Virus record (IMG/VR): IMGVR_UViG_3300036886_000438
Coordinates: 1-31,720 of that record
Length of the DNA: 31,720 bases
Source: a virus
Direction: 5' to 3' (one strand)
The position numbers were made by a program, and so were the translations under genes. Shown here one piece after another: positions 23,237 to 31,651 of this stretch; position 1 is the stretch's first letter, and every line of letters starts with the position of its first letter. The notes under the pieces are model-generated. The model was not told the DNA's origin. It was given only the letters and a program-made list of their open reading frames with translations, and searched no databases.

Positions 23237-23272
23237 ATGTTATTTTTTGGCATAATCTGGTATAACTATATT
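23237..23272 (+). promoter_or_regulatory. Phage bipartite promoter, copy 4
   Basis: ATGTTAT, 18 bases, ATAACTATA, then TTGTAGCAG. The spacer's last 10 bases are nearly identical to those of copy 1. Confidence 0.72.
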
Positions 23273-23318
23273 GTAGCAGTATACATATTACAACCATCAC
23301 AACAAAACAGGAGGCTGT

Positions 23319-23453
23319 ATGAATCTCTATCTCAAAATCGGTACCTACGCAGGAACGGCAATCGCGGCGCTTACGCTCGGCTATTTGGGCCGTGGCATCA
23401 TCGAAAAGGCCAAAGCGGATAAGGCCAAAAATACCAACGACACGAAAAATTAG
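23319..23453 (+). CDS. Small GC-rich membrane protein
   Basis: 44 residues from ATG 23319 with CAGGAGG upstream. An N-terminal hydrophobic helix (YAGTAIAALTLGYLGRGII) is followed by a charged tail (EKAKADKAKNTNDTKN). A bipartite promoter precedes it and a strong terminator follows, so it forms a one-gene unit inside the minus-strand block. Its codons (GCG, CTC, GGC, GCC) are clearly richer in G and C than those of the neighbours, which suggests recent acquisition or selection for high expression. A holin-like or membrane regulator role is possible but not shown. Confidence 0.7.
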   Translation: MNLYLKIGTYAGTAIAALTLGYLGRGIIEKAKADKAKNTNDTKN

Positions 23454-23469
23454 TTGTTGTGGTGGTATT

Positions 23470-23501
23470 AAAAAGACACGTTATGAGCGTGTCTTTTTTT
23501 T
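23470..23501 (+). terminator. Rho-independent terminator of the 44-residue gene
   Basis: AAAAAGACACG and CGTGTCTTTTT form the stem with a 7-base loop, followed by a T-run. On the other strand it may also serve transcription coming from the minus genes. Confidence 0.88.
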
Positions 23502-23518
23502 ACCTATGTTAAACATTA

Positions 23519-24361
23519 CTATTTCTTTTGATTAAACTGGTCTTGTTTTTTATTAGGTTGTTCTTGTTTCTTATCTGTCTGTTCTTGTTTTTGATTTCTT
23601 TGTTCTTGTTTTGGTTCTGCTACCACTTGTTCACTACCACTTTCCATTTGTTCAAGACGGCTATAATAATCCGGCATTGTTGACAAGTGGTCTATCGAAA
23701 TTTTCTTAGCAGTAATTATGTCTGATGTATGTTCTAATTCAGATTGAATTCCTTTGTCGAGTTGCTCCGGATCAATTTGCGACATATCTATTTTCTTATT
23801 ACCAGAATCACCACCTCTTAAAAACATTACATATTTTCCAGCCAAAGCGTAAGCCATCGATTCTGCTTGATGGACATCAAACCCCTGTTGTTCTGCGAAT
23901 TGATGAAACGAATTATCGTCAGGGGTAGGGTTCTGTGCAAAGAAATCTATTATTGCCGTAATATCAGTCGAACCAGTTCCGGGTCCTGCGCCGCCTTGAT
24001 TATTAACATTTCCAGCATCCTGTTGCGCATTTCCTGTTTCAGCGTTTCCGTCTTTCCCGTTTCCATTATTTGGTCCATTAGCTTCAGGATTTTTTCCTTC
24101 GTTACCTTTTCCAAACGGAGGAGTTTCTTTTTTTTCTCCTTCAGATTTTTTTCCAGATTCAGATACTTTTCCATTTTCTTTTTTATCATTATTTCCGCCC
24201 TGATTTTTAGTATCTCCAGGTCCGTTTTCTTTTTTAGGAGGGAAGCCCTTTCCTCCACTATTCTTCTCGTTTGCAGCCTTTGGTTTATCTCCCTTAGGCT
24301 GAGGGAACTGTCCTGCATTTTTCTCAATCTCCTCTGTTAATTTTTTCATTAAACTGTTCAT
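23519..24361 (-). CDS. Disordered protein with DUF5661-like domain
   Basis: 280 residues. The N-terminus MNSLMKKLTEEIEKNAGQ carries the shared motif. Residues about 18-135 are a low-complexity Gly/Lys/Asn/Glu/Pro stretch. A folded central domain follows: DDNSFHQFAEQQGFDVHQAES, a hydrophobic helix, then GIQSELEHTSDIITAKKISIDHLSTMPDYYSRLEQ (about 205-245). This second part matches my memory of the DUF5661 pattern (G-x-x-x-E-x-EHT-x-D ... A-x-x-I-x-xDHL-x-x-x-P-x-YY). The end is a Gln/Lys repeat (KQEQ, NKKQ). It lies 20 bp downstream of the polymerase gene. Role unknown. Confidence 0.6.
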   Translation of the reverse strand: MNSLMKKLTEEIEKNAGQFPQPKGDKPKAANEKNSGGKGFPPKKENGPGDTKNQGGNNDKKENGKVSESGKKSEGEKKETPPFGKGNEGKNPEANGPNNGNGKDGNAETGNAQQDAGNVNNQGGAGPGTGSTDITAIIDFFAQNPTPDDNSFHQFAEQQGFDVHQAESMAYALAGKYVMFLRGGDSGNKKIDMSQIDPEQLDKGIQSELEHTSDIITAKKISIDHLSTMPDYYSRLEQMESGSEQVVAEPKQEQRNQKQEQTDKKQEQPNKKQDQFNQKK

Positions 24362-24381
24362 ACATTCTCCTTTAAAGTTAA

Positions 24382-27300
24382 TTAATAATTGCCAGTTATA
24401 AACTTATTTAATGGATGCGATTTATCAGACGAATCTGATTTCCACCCTTGTGTTGTTGCTTCCATTAACATTGTATCAAGTCTGTTATGGCTTAATCTTG
24501 CAAGCCAGTCTTCTGATAGTTTAGGCTTTGCTTGTATTCCCTGAGGAACAAGAAAAGGTTCATGTTTAATAAGATCTTTATTTATAACAATTCTTTTAAA
24601 CCCATATCTATCTAAAGTATCTATATCTTTATGGGTCACTTTTGTTCCGGCTTTTAAATGTCTATAATCCTGTGAAAGATATGTTCCCAACGAGTCCTCT
24701 ATATCTACTTCTTTTTTATTGTTATCATTATAAAAATTAACCGAAGTTAATGGAGCGACATCACCTTTTACAAAATCATGGTTGGAGCCTGGGTCAAGAA
24801 TTCTTGTAGTGTTGGTAAGCCCTCTTACGATAGTTTCTATATCTCTCTTATCCAATTTTTTATCAGTTATATCGCTTATCTGATCTACAAGAAATTTCTG
24901 TGTTTCAGGCATCCCTTTATATTTAAGTATATCATGGGCGGATGGTGTTCCGGAAGATAAAAGATCTCCAGGTTTTACTCTGTCTCCTTTTTTAACTATC
25001 GGTTCATTGTTTGAGTCTATATACCTTACTTCTTTTTTGTTTCCGTTATCAAGAACAACGTCCCACCCGCCAATGGTTGATTTCTTTATATCTTCAACCT
25101 TACCATCAATGTTTGCAAGTGTGGCTTTGTCAGGATTACTTTTAGCAAACTTTAAAGTATCGAATAATCTATCAAAAACCGTACCACCAGCTTTCTTTTT
25201 TATATCAAGTCCTCCACCTGTATGAAACGCCTTCATTGCCCAGTTAAGGGCAGGTTCTGTTACAGTATGGGCAGACATGATACCAATACTGTCACCTATA
25301 TTGTGTTTCTTTTTATTATAATCGGTACCATATGAATAACTTGAGAATCCATCGCCTGGAGTTGGGTCAGTTAAGGGTGATTGAACAAAAATTGTTTTTA
25401 TTTTATTTTTATTTAACCTGTTCACAACATCAGAATCTACAAGTTCGTTTCTTTTAGCTATTATTTTACCACCGGTAGTTTTAACGTCCTGTGCAATAAA
25501 TCTATTTGATATTCCTTTTTTATCATCTACATGATATTCTATACCTTGGTGGTCAACCGGTTCTTCAGAATTAATCATTGTTTCATAAAGGGAATTAGTA
25601 AGGTCTTTAGTCATCCATCCAGGTAAATAAGACGAAATTGATTTCTTAATATTACCGCCACGGGCACCATGAGCAGCAGACCAATATTCCGAAGTATTAA
25701 GACCTTCAGAATAAGAACTAGTTATAGGGTTTGCTATTGGATGTTCGTTGGCATCTACAACTATTCCAGGCATAAATGTTATAGCAGAAGTATTTTCAAC
25801 ACCCTTGCCACCACCAGACTTCATGGCAATACCAAGCATAGTGTGTTCACCAAGATTTTCTTTAATTGTTTTACGTCCTTTATCTAATACGTCAGCATAA
25901 GCTTTTATAATAGATTTTTTATCACCTTTTACTATTTTTTTATTAGCTTCATCAACCAGTTCTTTTTTAAGGTTTTTATCAGATATTGTATCGGAAACTC
26001 CAAGCGTAAAACCAAAATCTGTGGCATAATTACTTCCAACATCTTTTATTTTATCAGCAAGACCTAATGCTATTTTACCATTATGTTTTTTAGTAACATC
26101 TCTTAACCAATCCTCAGTATTATTTTTAGTTAATTCAACATCCCATTTTTTAGAATCATCTGGAACAACACTATTAATCTCATGCATACCAAACGGCGCT
26201 TTTATTTTTCCTATTTGAACAGAATCACCATGGTCGAATTTGTGTTGCCTGTAAGCTTCACGAGCCTGTTCTATTGTATCAAAATGTAACATTGTATCTA
26301 TTCCACCCTGCCCTCTAGAAACAAGCCATGATCCAACAGACATATCCATCGATGGTTGATTAAGAACTGTATCATAACCTACTTTTAACATACTCGCTGA
26401 TGGTTTCATTGTTTCGGCCTCAGCTATAGCTTTACTTGATATTGGAGAATGTATCTGCCAATTATCACCATCAATATCGGAGCTCGTGTTGTTGACAAGT
26501 GTTACAGAGGACGTTTCTATCGATTTACCCTCAGTCAATTTTGGTTTATATGCAATCATATTCCATCTGTGAAGTGACGGTGCTCTATTTGCAATAACAA
26601 GCCTTTCATCAGAAACAACCTGTCTTGCTCTTTCAAATATAGATGTATCGTTTTCAATTTGTTTTTGTGCCTCAAGCGGACTGTATCCCCACGATACCAT
26701 TTTTTTCATTATAAATGGTTTAAATATTTGTGTAGCCATTTCTTTAGGGATACCAATTTCATCTCCATTAAGATTTGGATTTAAAATAATCGTACTTCTT
26801 CCAACCAAGTCTTGTCTTCTTCCAAGAACCTTGTCCTGATAGAACCCTTCTTTAGTCTGTTTTTTTCCACCGTCTATCTGTGATATAAAGCCCTTCTTAT
26901 CATGAACTCTATTAAGATATGATGTGGGTTCCTGCAACCCCGTAACTGATTTTAAATCGCTATAAAGCTGACCTCTTGCCTCTGCTAACTGCAGGTTTTT
27001 TATATCTTCATCGTTTATAACTTTATCAAGTTCATGTTTTAAATCTTTCAGAGCAATGGCAGTATGTGCCGTCTGTTGGTATAAATCATTAACGTCAGAC
27101 GTTATTACGGCGTTGCCTTCACCCATTGAAAAAATAGGTCTGTATTTTGAAGGTGGAACTAATACGTTTTCTATTAAGTAATCGGTTGGTTTAGTACCAT
27201 TCTTATCAAAAACTTTAAGGTATTTTATTTTTTTATTAAGCCTATTTATTTCAGTTGCGTTAGTGGTTTTATCTAATATGTCTGTTGCTTGTTTAAGATC

Positions 27301-30300
27301 GTCTTTTACATTAATTTTTTTCAAAAGTATTTCAACTGCTGGTCCACCAGAAATTGAATTAGGTGAACCTGGAGAAACAAGTTTTCCTGTTCCTTTTTCA
27401 ACAAATTGTTTCCCTGTTATAATTCCTTCAAGTTTTATTAAAGGTATATCGGTAAGTATTGAGGCTGCGGTAGCCGTAATAGGATTAAGTGTTTTTTCAG
27501 GTAATTTAAAATGAGTGTAATTATCTCCAAAAATTCCACCAGCCTTTACTGGGTCAAATAAACCTTCTCTCATAGGTGCTAAATCTTTAAATCTATAAGT
27601 GTCAGTTGGTTTTAAAAGTTCACCTTTTGATTTTTCAATTATCTCGGCATCAGTCATAGGATTAAGTGTAAAAGTCTTACCTTTTTGTTCTACATTGATT
27701 CCTGAACCATTCATCATTGCAAGCATTTTGTCCCATACAAAAGCTTTCTTTGGGGTCGGTAAAGATTGTCCGGTTTCCATTGCTTTCCAATATTCATCAT
27801 TTCTTTGACCTTTAATGGAAAACATCTCTTTAATATTTTCATTGGCACCACGGGCAATCAATGCGGCTAATTCCATTCTTCCTAAATTTTTTGCCCCAGT
27901 TTCTCCACCGGTTACGGGTTGTTCGTTTGAATCATAACCTTCCCTGTAACGAGCAGAATACTTGTGGTCAACCTTATGTTCAAGCTTTAATATGTGTGAC
28001 ACTCCGGTTGCAACAGGATTCTTATAAGGTTTTTTAGTTACCGGATCTATAAGAATATCTTTATCGGAAAGATCGTTTGCTTTTAAATCTTCCATTATTC
28101 TTGTTGAATTATCACCAGGAGTAAAATTTTTTATAGGATATTGTTTACCTGTTTTCTCTGCTATTTTACCTGCTGCGCTTTCAAGTATTTGAGATGTATT
28201 AATACGGTTTGAAACACCAAGGGGACTCATGGTAAGATCTATATATTTACCGGTTTTTGGATCAAAAGGCATTTGGTCGTCAGGAACTATTTTTGAAACA
28301 ATATGTTTATTACCGTGAAGACCAGATATTTTATCAGCTTCTTTAAGTGGTTCTTCTGTCTTTACATTGACAACAATACTATTACCTATCTTCTTTACAT
28401 CAGTAACTATTCCGATATGGTCATTTTCCCACCTAATGGCATTGTCCGCCATATCTCTTTTAAGCTGTTTGTCTAATCTACCTATGGCTAAGTCGTCAGC
28501 TGTAGGGCTCTTTTTTTCTAAATGTGCTATTACAATATCTCCATGTTCTACTGTTTGTCCTGGTAATATAACACCCTCTTTATCAAGCTTTGATTTATTT
28601 TTAGATGTTAATTCTTCAGGATAATAAGCTTTATATTTATTTGCTGAAAAAACACCCTTTGATGTACGCTTTGCCTTTAAGTCATATATGTGCTGAGATG
28701 TAAGTTTTTTTGCCGCAGATTCAGACATTATAGCTGAATCTTCAAAGTTATATCCACGATAAGGAAGATATGCAACTCTTAAATTTGTACCTAAAGCAAT
28801 CTGGCCATCTTTTGTAAAATTATTATCAGCAAGAACATCTCCAGTTTTAACAACATCACCAATTTTTACCTTGGCTTCATTATTAAGAAAACTTTCTGAA
28901 TTAAGAGAAAAGTTATTATACAAATGAACTTCATGTTCTTTTTTGTGATTATCTTCAATTATAATTTTATCATCGGTTATACTTTTTATCGTACCATTAA
29001 TAGGTGATTTGGGAAGGGCTATTATTCCACCAAGAGATTCAGCTAGTGGTTTGTCATGTTCGTCTAATATTTTAAACAACGGCTTTTCACGATATTTTAA
29101 TGACAAAGCCTGTTCCTGCATCTTTGCCGCAGTTAACCCTCTATTACCCTGAATTGAATCAAGAAAAGGAATTGAATTAACGGAAGTATCAAACATTCCT
29201 ATCGCATTTGGAACTATATAATCAACATCCTTTTTATTAACTTCAACAAGCTTGCCTGCTTTTACTGCTTTTATAGTATTTGCTATAGCTTCAGGTTTTC
29301 CGTTTTTAATTACAAATTGATCAGGGAAAGCAACATTTTTATTATACACATCTATTGGTCTTAATAATGTTTTTTTACCATCTGAATTTAAAAACTTTGA
29401 ATAAAGATCATTTCCAACTTTAATAGTATCGATAGTCGTATGTGTTGCAATTCCTATATTTCCACCTTCGGGTGTATGTAATGGGTCCACAAACGAAAGT
29501 TCACTGTTTGATATCTGCCTAGCCTCATTTGTTATGGCATTGGCAGACCCTACTCCACCATCACCCATGACGGTAAATTTAGTTCCTTCACCCAACATGG
29601 CAATAGGGTTGACCTGGCTTGGTGGGCTGGATAAGCTGCTATTTGTAATAACTCCGGTAACAAAAGGATTAAATGATTGTGGGCTTAAAGATCGTTTAAT
29701 TGACCTATTTTTATTAAGTTTATATCTTATGTTGCCTATTATTTTATCTGAATTTTTAACAAGCTTTTCCCTCATATGATCTTCAACATCGTAAAAAGAT
29801 TTGAATATGAGAGATTCCCTATCATCGGGTTCAACTACACCCCTATTTATGTCGAGAATTTTCTTTGAGGCGTCCAGTATAGCTTCTTTATTAACCTCCT
29901 TAAAAGGCTTCCCAAGCGTTATTTCGGTTACATCAGGATCGAGTTCGGTAGCAAACAACCTTTCTTTTATTTGTTTTGATACATCAAGGTGGTTTAATTC
30001 TTTTGTTGGTTGTTTACCAAACACAGCTTCATATAACTTATTTTGATTTATATCCTGGTGTTTATCATAAGCCTGTGAGTTTGAACTAAATACATCTTTA
30101 CCCCATGAATCAGACATTTCTTTGTCAGTAACACCTATAGTTCTTAATGCATTAATTAATGGAACATTTTTTGTTCCATAGGTCATCATGAATATTTTGT
30201 TTTCAGGATCAAATCCAAGTCTGAAATTATTATTAAAACCTCTTTCAAAATCTATTGTTTTATCGACATTAAAAAAAGAACTTATTTCTCCATTCTTCTG

Positions 30301-30717
30301 TCGCTGTGTATAAACACCAGGTTTTAACCTCGCTTGTTTTGTAAATTGATATTCGACGCCGCCAACCAAAAAAGAACCCCTATCGGTAATCTTTGGAATA
30401 TCCGCTATCTTCATGTTTTCAACAGAGTCTATTACCTTGTTGGTTTTTTTATCTATTAATTGAAGATCTGCCCGTAAATCATTGGCCCATGTCTGCCCTT
30501 TATTACGTACATCTTTTTGCTGGGCAACATTTTTATTATCATATTTTTCAACAACCTTTATATTGTTAGCTCTTAATTTAATATCGTCATTTTCAACAGA
30601 GTTTAGAATTGTATCAATGGTATTTTTGACAGTAGAATTAATAATTACATTATTTCTAGTGTCACTATCCATATTCATAAGTTGATTCAATGTGAATTGA
30701 ATTGGATCTTTTGGCAT
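24382..30717 (-). CDS. Fused beta-beta' multisubunit-type RNA polymerase
   Basis: 2111 residues in one chain. The beta part (about 1-1030) has FVDPLHTPEGGNIGIA (409-424), LPYRGYNFEDSAIMSE (651-666) and ADKISGLHGNKHIVSKI (794-810) with DDQMPF. The beta' part (about 1040-2111) has the N-terminal EGLFDPVKAGGIFGDNYTHF without zinc-ribbon cysteines, LGRRQDLVGRSTIILNP (1298-1314), NRAPSLHRWNM (1377-1387), the catalytic SSDIDGDNW (Asp1414, Asp1416, Asp1418; cellular NADFDGD) and NWAMKAFHTGG (about 1825). All catalytic elements are retained, but the chain is much shorter than cellular beta plus beta'. It transcribes phage genes from its own promoters. It heads the virion gene block, so packaging in the particle is possible. 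No sigma factor is encoded in the window. Confidence 0.93.
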   Translation of the reverse strand: MPKDPIQFTLNQLMNMDSDTRNNVIINSTVKNTIDTILNSVENDDIKLRANNIKVVEKYDNKNVAQQKDVRNKGQTWANDLRADLQLIDKKTNKVIDSVENMKIADIPKITDRGSFLVGGVEYQFTKQARLKPGVYTQRQKNGEISSFFNVDKTIDFERGFNNNFRLGFDPENKIFMMTYGTKNVPLINALRTIGVTDKEMSDSWGKDVFSSNSQAYDKHQDINQNKLYEAVFGKQPTKELNHLDVSKQIKERLFATELDPDVTEITLGKPFKEVNKEAILDASKKILDINRGVVEPDDRESLIFKSFYDVEDHMREKLVKNSDKIIGNIRYKLNKNRSIKRSLSPQSFNPFVTGVITNSSLSSPPSQVNPIAMLGEGTKFTVMGDGGVGSANAITNEARQISNSELSFVDPLHTPEGGNIGIATHTTIDTIKVGNDLYSKFLNSDGKKTLLRPIDVYNKNVAFPDQFVIKNGKPEAIANTIKAVKAGKLVEVNKKDVDYIVPNAIGMFDTSVNSIPFLDSIQGNRGLTAAKMQEQALSLKYREKPLFKILDEHDKPLAESLGGIIALPKSPINGTIKSITDDKIIIEDNHKKEHEVHLYNNFSLNSESFLNNEAKVKIGDVVKTGDVLADNNFTKDGQIALGTNLRVAYLPYRGYNFEDSAIMSESAAKKLTSQHIYDLKAKRTSKGVFSANKYKAYYPEELTSKNKSKLDKEGVILPGQTVEHGDIVIAHLEKKSPTADDLAIGRLDKQLKRDMADNAIRWENDHIGIVTDVKKIGNSIVVNVKTEEPLKEADKISGLHGNKHIVSKIVPDDQMPFDPKTGKYIDLTMSPLGVSNRINTSQILESAAGKIAEKTGKQYPIKNFTPGDNSTRIMEDLKANDLSDKDILIDPVTKKPYKNPVATGVSHILKLEHKVDHKYSARYREGYDSNEQPVTGGETGAKNLGRMELAALIARGANENIKEMFSIKGQRNDEYWKAMETGQSLPTPKKAFVWDKMLAMMNGSGINVEQKGKTFTLNPMTDAEIIEKSKGELLKPTDTYRFKDLAPMREGLFDPVKAGGIFGDNYTHFKLPEKTLNPITATAASILTDIPLIKLEGIITGKQFVEKGTGKLVSPGSPNSISGGPAVEILLKKINVKDDLKQATDILDKTTNATEINRLNKKIKYLKVFDKNGTKPTDYLIENVLVPPSKYRPIFSMGEGNAVITSDVNDLYQQTAHTAIALKDLKHELDKVINDEDIKNLQLAEARGQLYSDLKSVTGLQEPTSYLNRVHDKKGFISQIDGGKKQTKEGFYQDKVLGRRQDLVGRSTIILNPNLNGDEIGIPKEMATQIFKPFIMKKMVSWGYSPLEAQKQIENDTSIFERARQVVSDERLVIANRAPSLHRWNMIAYKPKLTEGKSIETSSVTLVNNTSSDIDGDNWQIHSPISSKAIAEAETMKPSASMLKVGYDTVLNQPSMDMSVGSWLVSRGQGGIDTMLHFDTIEQAREAYRQHKFDHGDSVQIGKIKAPFGMHEINSVVPDDSKKWDVELTKNNTEDWLRDVTKKHNGKIALGLADKIKDVGSNYATDFGFTLGVSDTISDKNLKKELVDEANKKIVKGDKKSIIKAYADVLDKGRKTIKENLGEHTMLGIAMKSGGGKGVENTSAITFMPGIVVDANEHPIANPITSSYSEGLNTSEYWSAAHGARGGNIKKSISSYLPGWMTKDLTNSLYETMINSEEPVDHQGIEYHVDDKKGISNRFIAQDVKTTGGKIIAKRNELVDSDVVNRLNKNKIKTIFVQSPLTDPTPGDGFSSYSYGTDYNKKKHNIGDSIGIMSAHTVTEPALNWAMKAFHTGGGLDIKKKAGGTVFDRLFDTLKFAKSNPDKATLANIDGKVEDIKKSTIGGWDVVLDNGNKKEVRYIDSNNEPIVKKGDRVKPGDLLSSGTPSAHDILKYKGMPETQKFLVDQISDITDKKLDKRDIETIVRGLTNTTRILDPGSNHDFVKGDVAPLTSVNFYNDNNKKEVDIEDSLGTYLSQDYRHLKAGTKVTHKDIDTLDRYGFKRIVINKDLIKHEPFLVPQGIQAKPKLSEDWLARLSHNRLDTMLMEATTQGWKSDSSDKSHPLNKFITGNY

Positions 30718-30745
30718 TTTTTGAACCTTTTGGATTATGTAGACG

Positions 30746-30757
30746 TGTCTATATTAA
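30746..30757 (-). promoter_or_regulatory. Candidate minus-strand promoter TTAATATAGACA
   Basis: It lies about 30 bp upstream of the polymerase start. It is an exact match to the element upstream of the spike gene. The surrounding AGACGTGTCT is a small palindrome. Confidence 0.45.
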
Positions 30758-30797
30758 TATACCATAGAAAATGATTTTAAACAATATTAAAAACCTG

Positions 30798-30833
30798 ATG
30801 TTATTTTTACAAAAGTTATGTAATAACTATAGT
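30798..30833 (+). promoter_or_regulatory. Phage bipartite promoter, copy 5
   Basis: ATGTTAT, 18 bases, ATAACTATA, then GTGTAGAAG. It is divergent from the polymerase gene and lies about 50 bp before the plus-strand gene at 30885. Confidence 0.72.
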
Positions 30834-30884
30834 GTAGAAGTATTTAAAATATTAATATTTAAAACTTAAACAAAAGGAGTTTGT

Positions 30885-31466
30885 ATGAGATGCTACGAAT
30901 TCGATCATGCCAAGCTAAACAATGGTATGACCGTAACGTCTGACGAACAGTTCGGAAAGGTTGTTTTTCTGGGAATTAATAACCAGAAAAGTAAAGCCGT
31001 TAAAGTAAGTATGGATAAAAACAATCCAGCTACTATTAATGAAGACAGTAAAATGGTTGATGCTTGGCCAAGAGTTGTATGGACTAAGAAGAAAACAAAT
31101 TTTATTGTATTTCAGAAACCTCTACGATCTTCAAAAGATGTGCTGTTAAGAATAAACACATCATCATCAGCTTCTGATAGTGTAATTAATGGGTCGTGGC
31201 GTATAAGTGACGGTGATCCAGAAATAATTTTTACTGCCAATGGTCGTCGAAAATTAACAAGATTTTGTGATGACGTTATTAAATTGAAGCCTGGAGATTC
31301 TGTTGTTTGTAATCTCGAAGGCGATAATAAAGAATATGAACTCATAAATGAGTTCGGTAAACTACGGATGTATGACGAAGAAGGTGGACTGTTACAAAGC
31401 CCGGAAGTTAATGGAAACTTAAAAACTGTTCATGAAGTCCAGCAGACAGAGAATGTCGCTGCGTAA
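30885..31466 (+). CDS. Unassigned 193-residue protein
   Basis: ATG 30885 follows AAAAGGAG. The sequence is beta-rich with MTVTSDEQFGKVVFLGINN, then WPRVVWTKKKTNFIVFQKP, a Ser-rich linker (NTSSSASDS) and a domain with RRKLTRFCDDVIKLKPGDSVVCNLEG, which looks like a small barrel with a helix. It shows no lysine-x-alanine motif, is on the plus strand, and has a bipartite promoter. It is therefore probably a non-virion, infection-stage protein. Family not recognised. Confidence 0.6.
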   Translation: MRCYEFDHAKLNNGMTVTSDEQFGKVVFLGINNQKSKAVKVSMDKNNPATINEDSKMVDAWPRVVWTKKKTNFIVFQKPLRSSKDVLLRINTSSSASDSVINGSWRISDGDPEIIFTANGRRKLTRFCDDVIKLKPGDSVVCNLEGDNKEYELINEFGKLRMYDEEGGLLQSPEVNGNLKTVHEVQQTENVAA

Positions 31467-31558
31467 GAATCGGATATAATGTGTTGTATTTGACTTATAG
31501 ATAATATAGTAAATAAGTACCACCCATCCTTGATATAATTTAAAAAAAGGAGGGCTTT

Positions 31559-31594
31559 ATGTTTGCAGTAATGATTATGCTCATCATGTGGTGA
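31559..31594 (+). CDS. Tiny 11-residue hydrophobic peptide gene
   Basis: AAAAAAAGGAGGG precedes ATG 31559, and the frame encodes MFAVMIMLIMW then TGA. An ideal ribosome binding site directly ahead of an 11-codon frame, a terminator-like hairpin 10 bp after the stop and a larger gene downstream resemble a leader peptide/attenuator arrangement. Four methionines and a final tryptophan stand out. A chance frame cannot be excluded. Confidence 0.4.
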   Translation: MFAVMIMLIMW

Positions 31595-31604
31595 TTGTAA
31601 TGTG

Positions 31605-31640
31605 TGTGGGGTGGACATAAAATCCATCCCACATTTTATA
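31605..31640 (+). terminator. Terminator or attenuator hairpin
   Basis: TGTGGGGTGGA and TCCATCCCACA form an 11-bp stem (one G-U pair) with a 7-base loop, followed by TTTTAT. It lies between the 11-codon frame and the gene starting at 31652. Confidence 0.6.
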
Positions 31641-31651
31641 ACGGAGGGTAG

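Noticed and set aside
23950-24327. A second coding frame on the minus strand inside the disordered DUF5661-like gene
   Set aside because: The long alternative frame is explained by low-complexity A-rich codons. It has no ribosome site and no recognisable domain.
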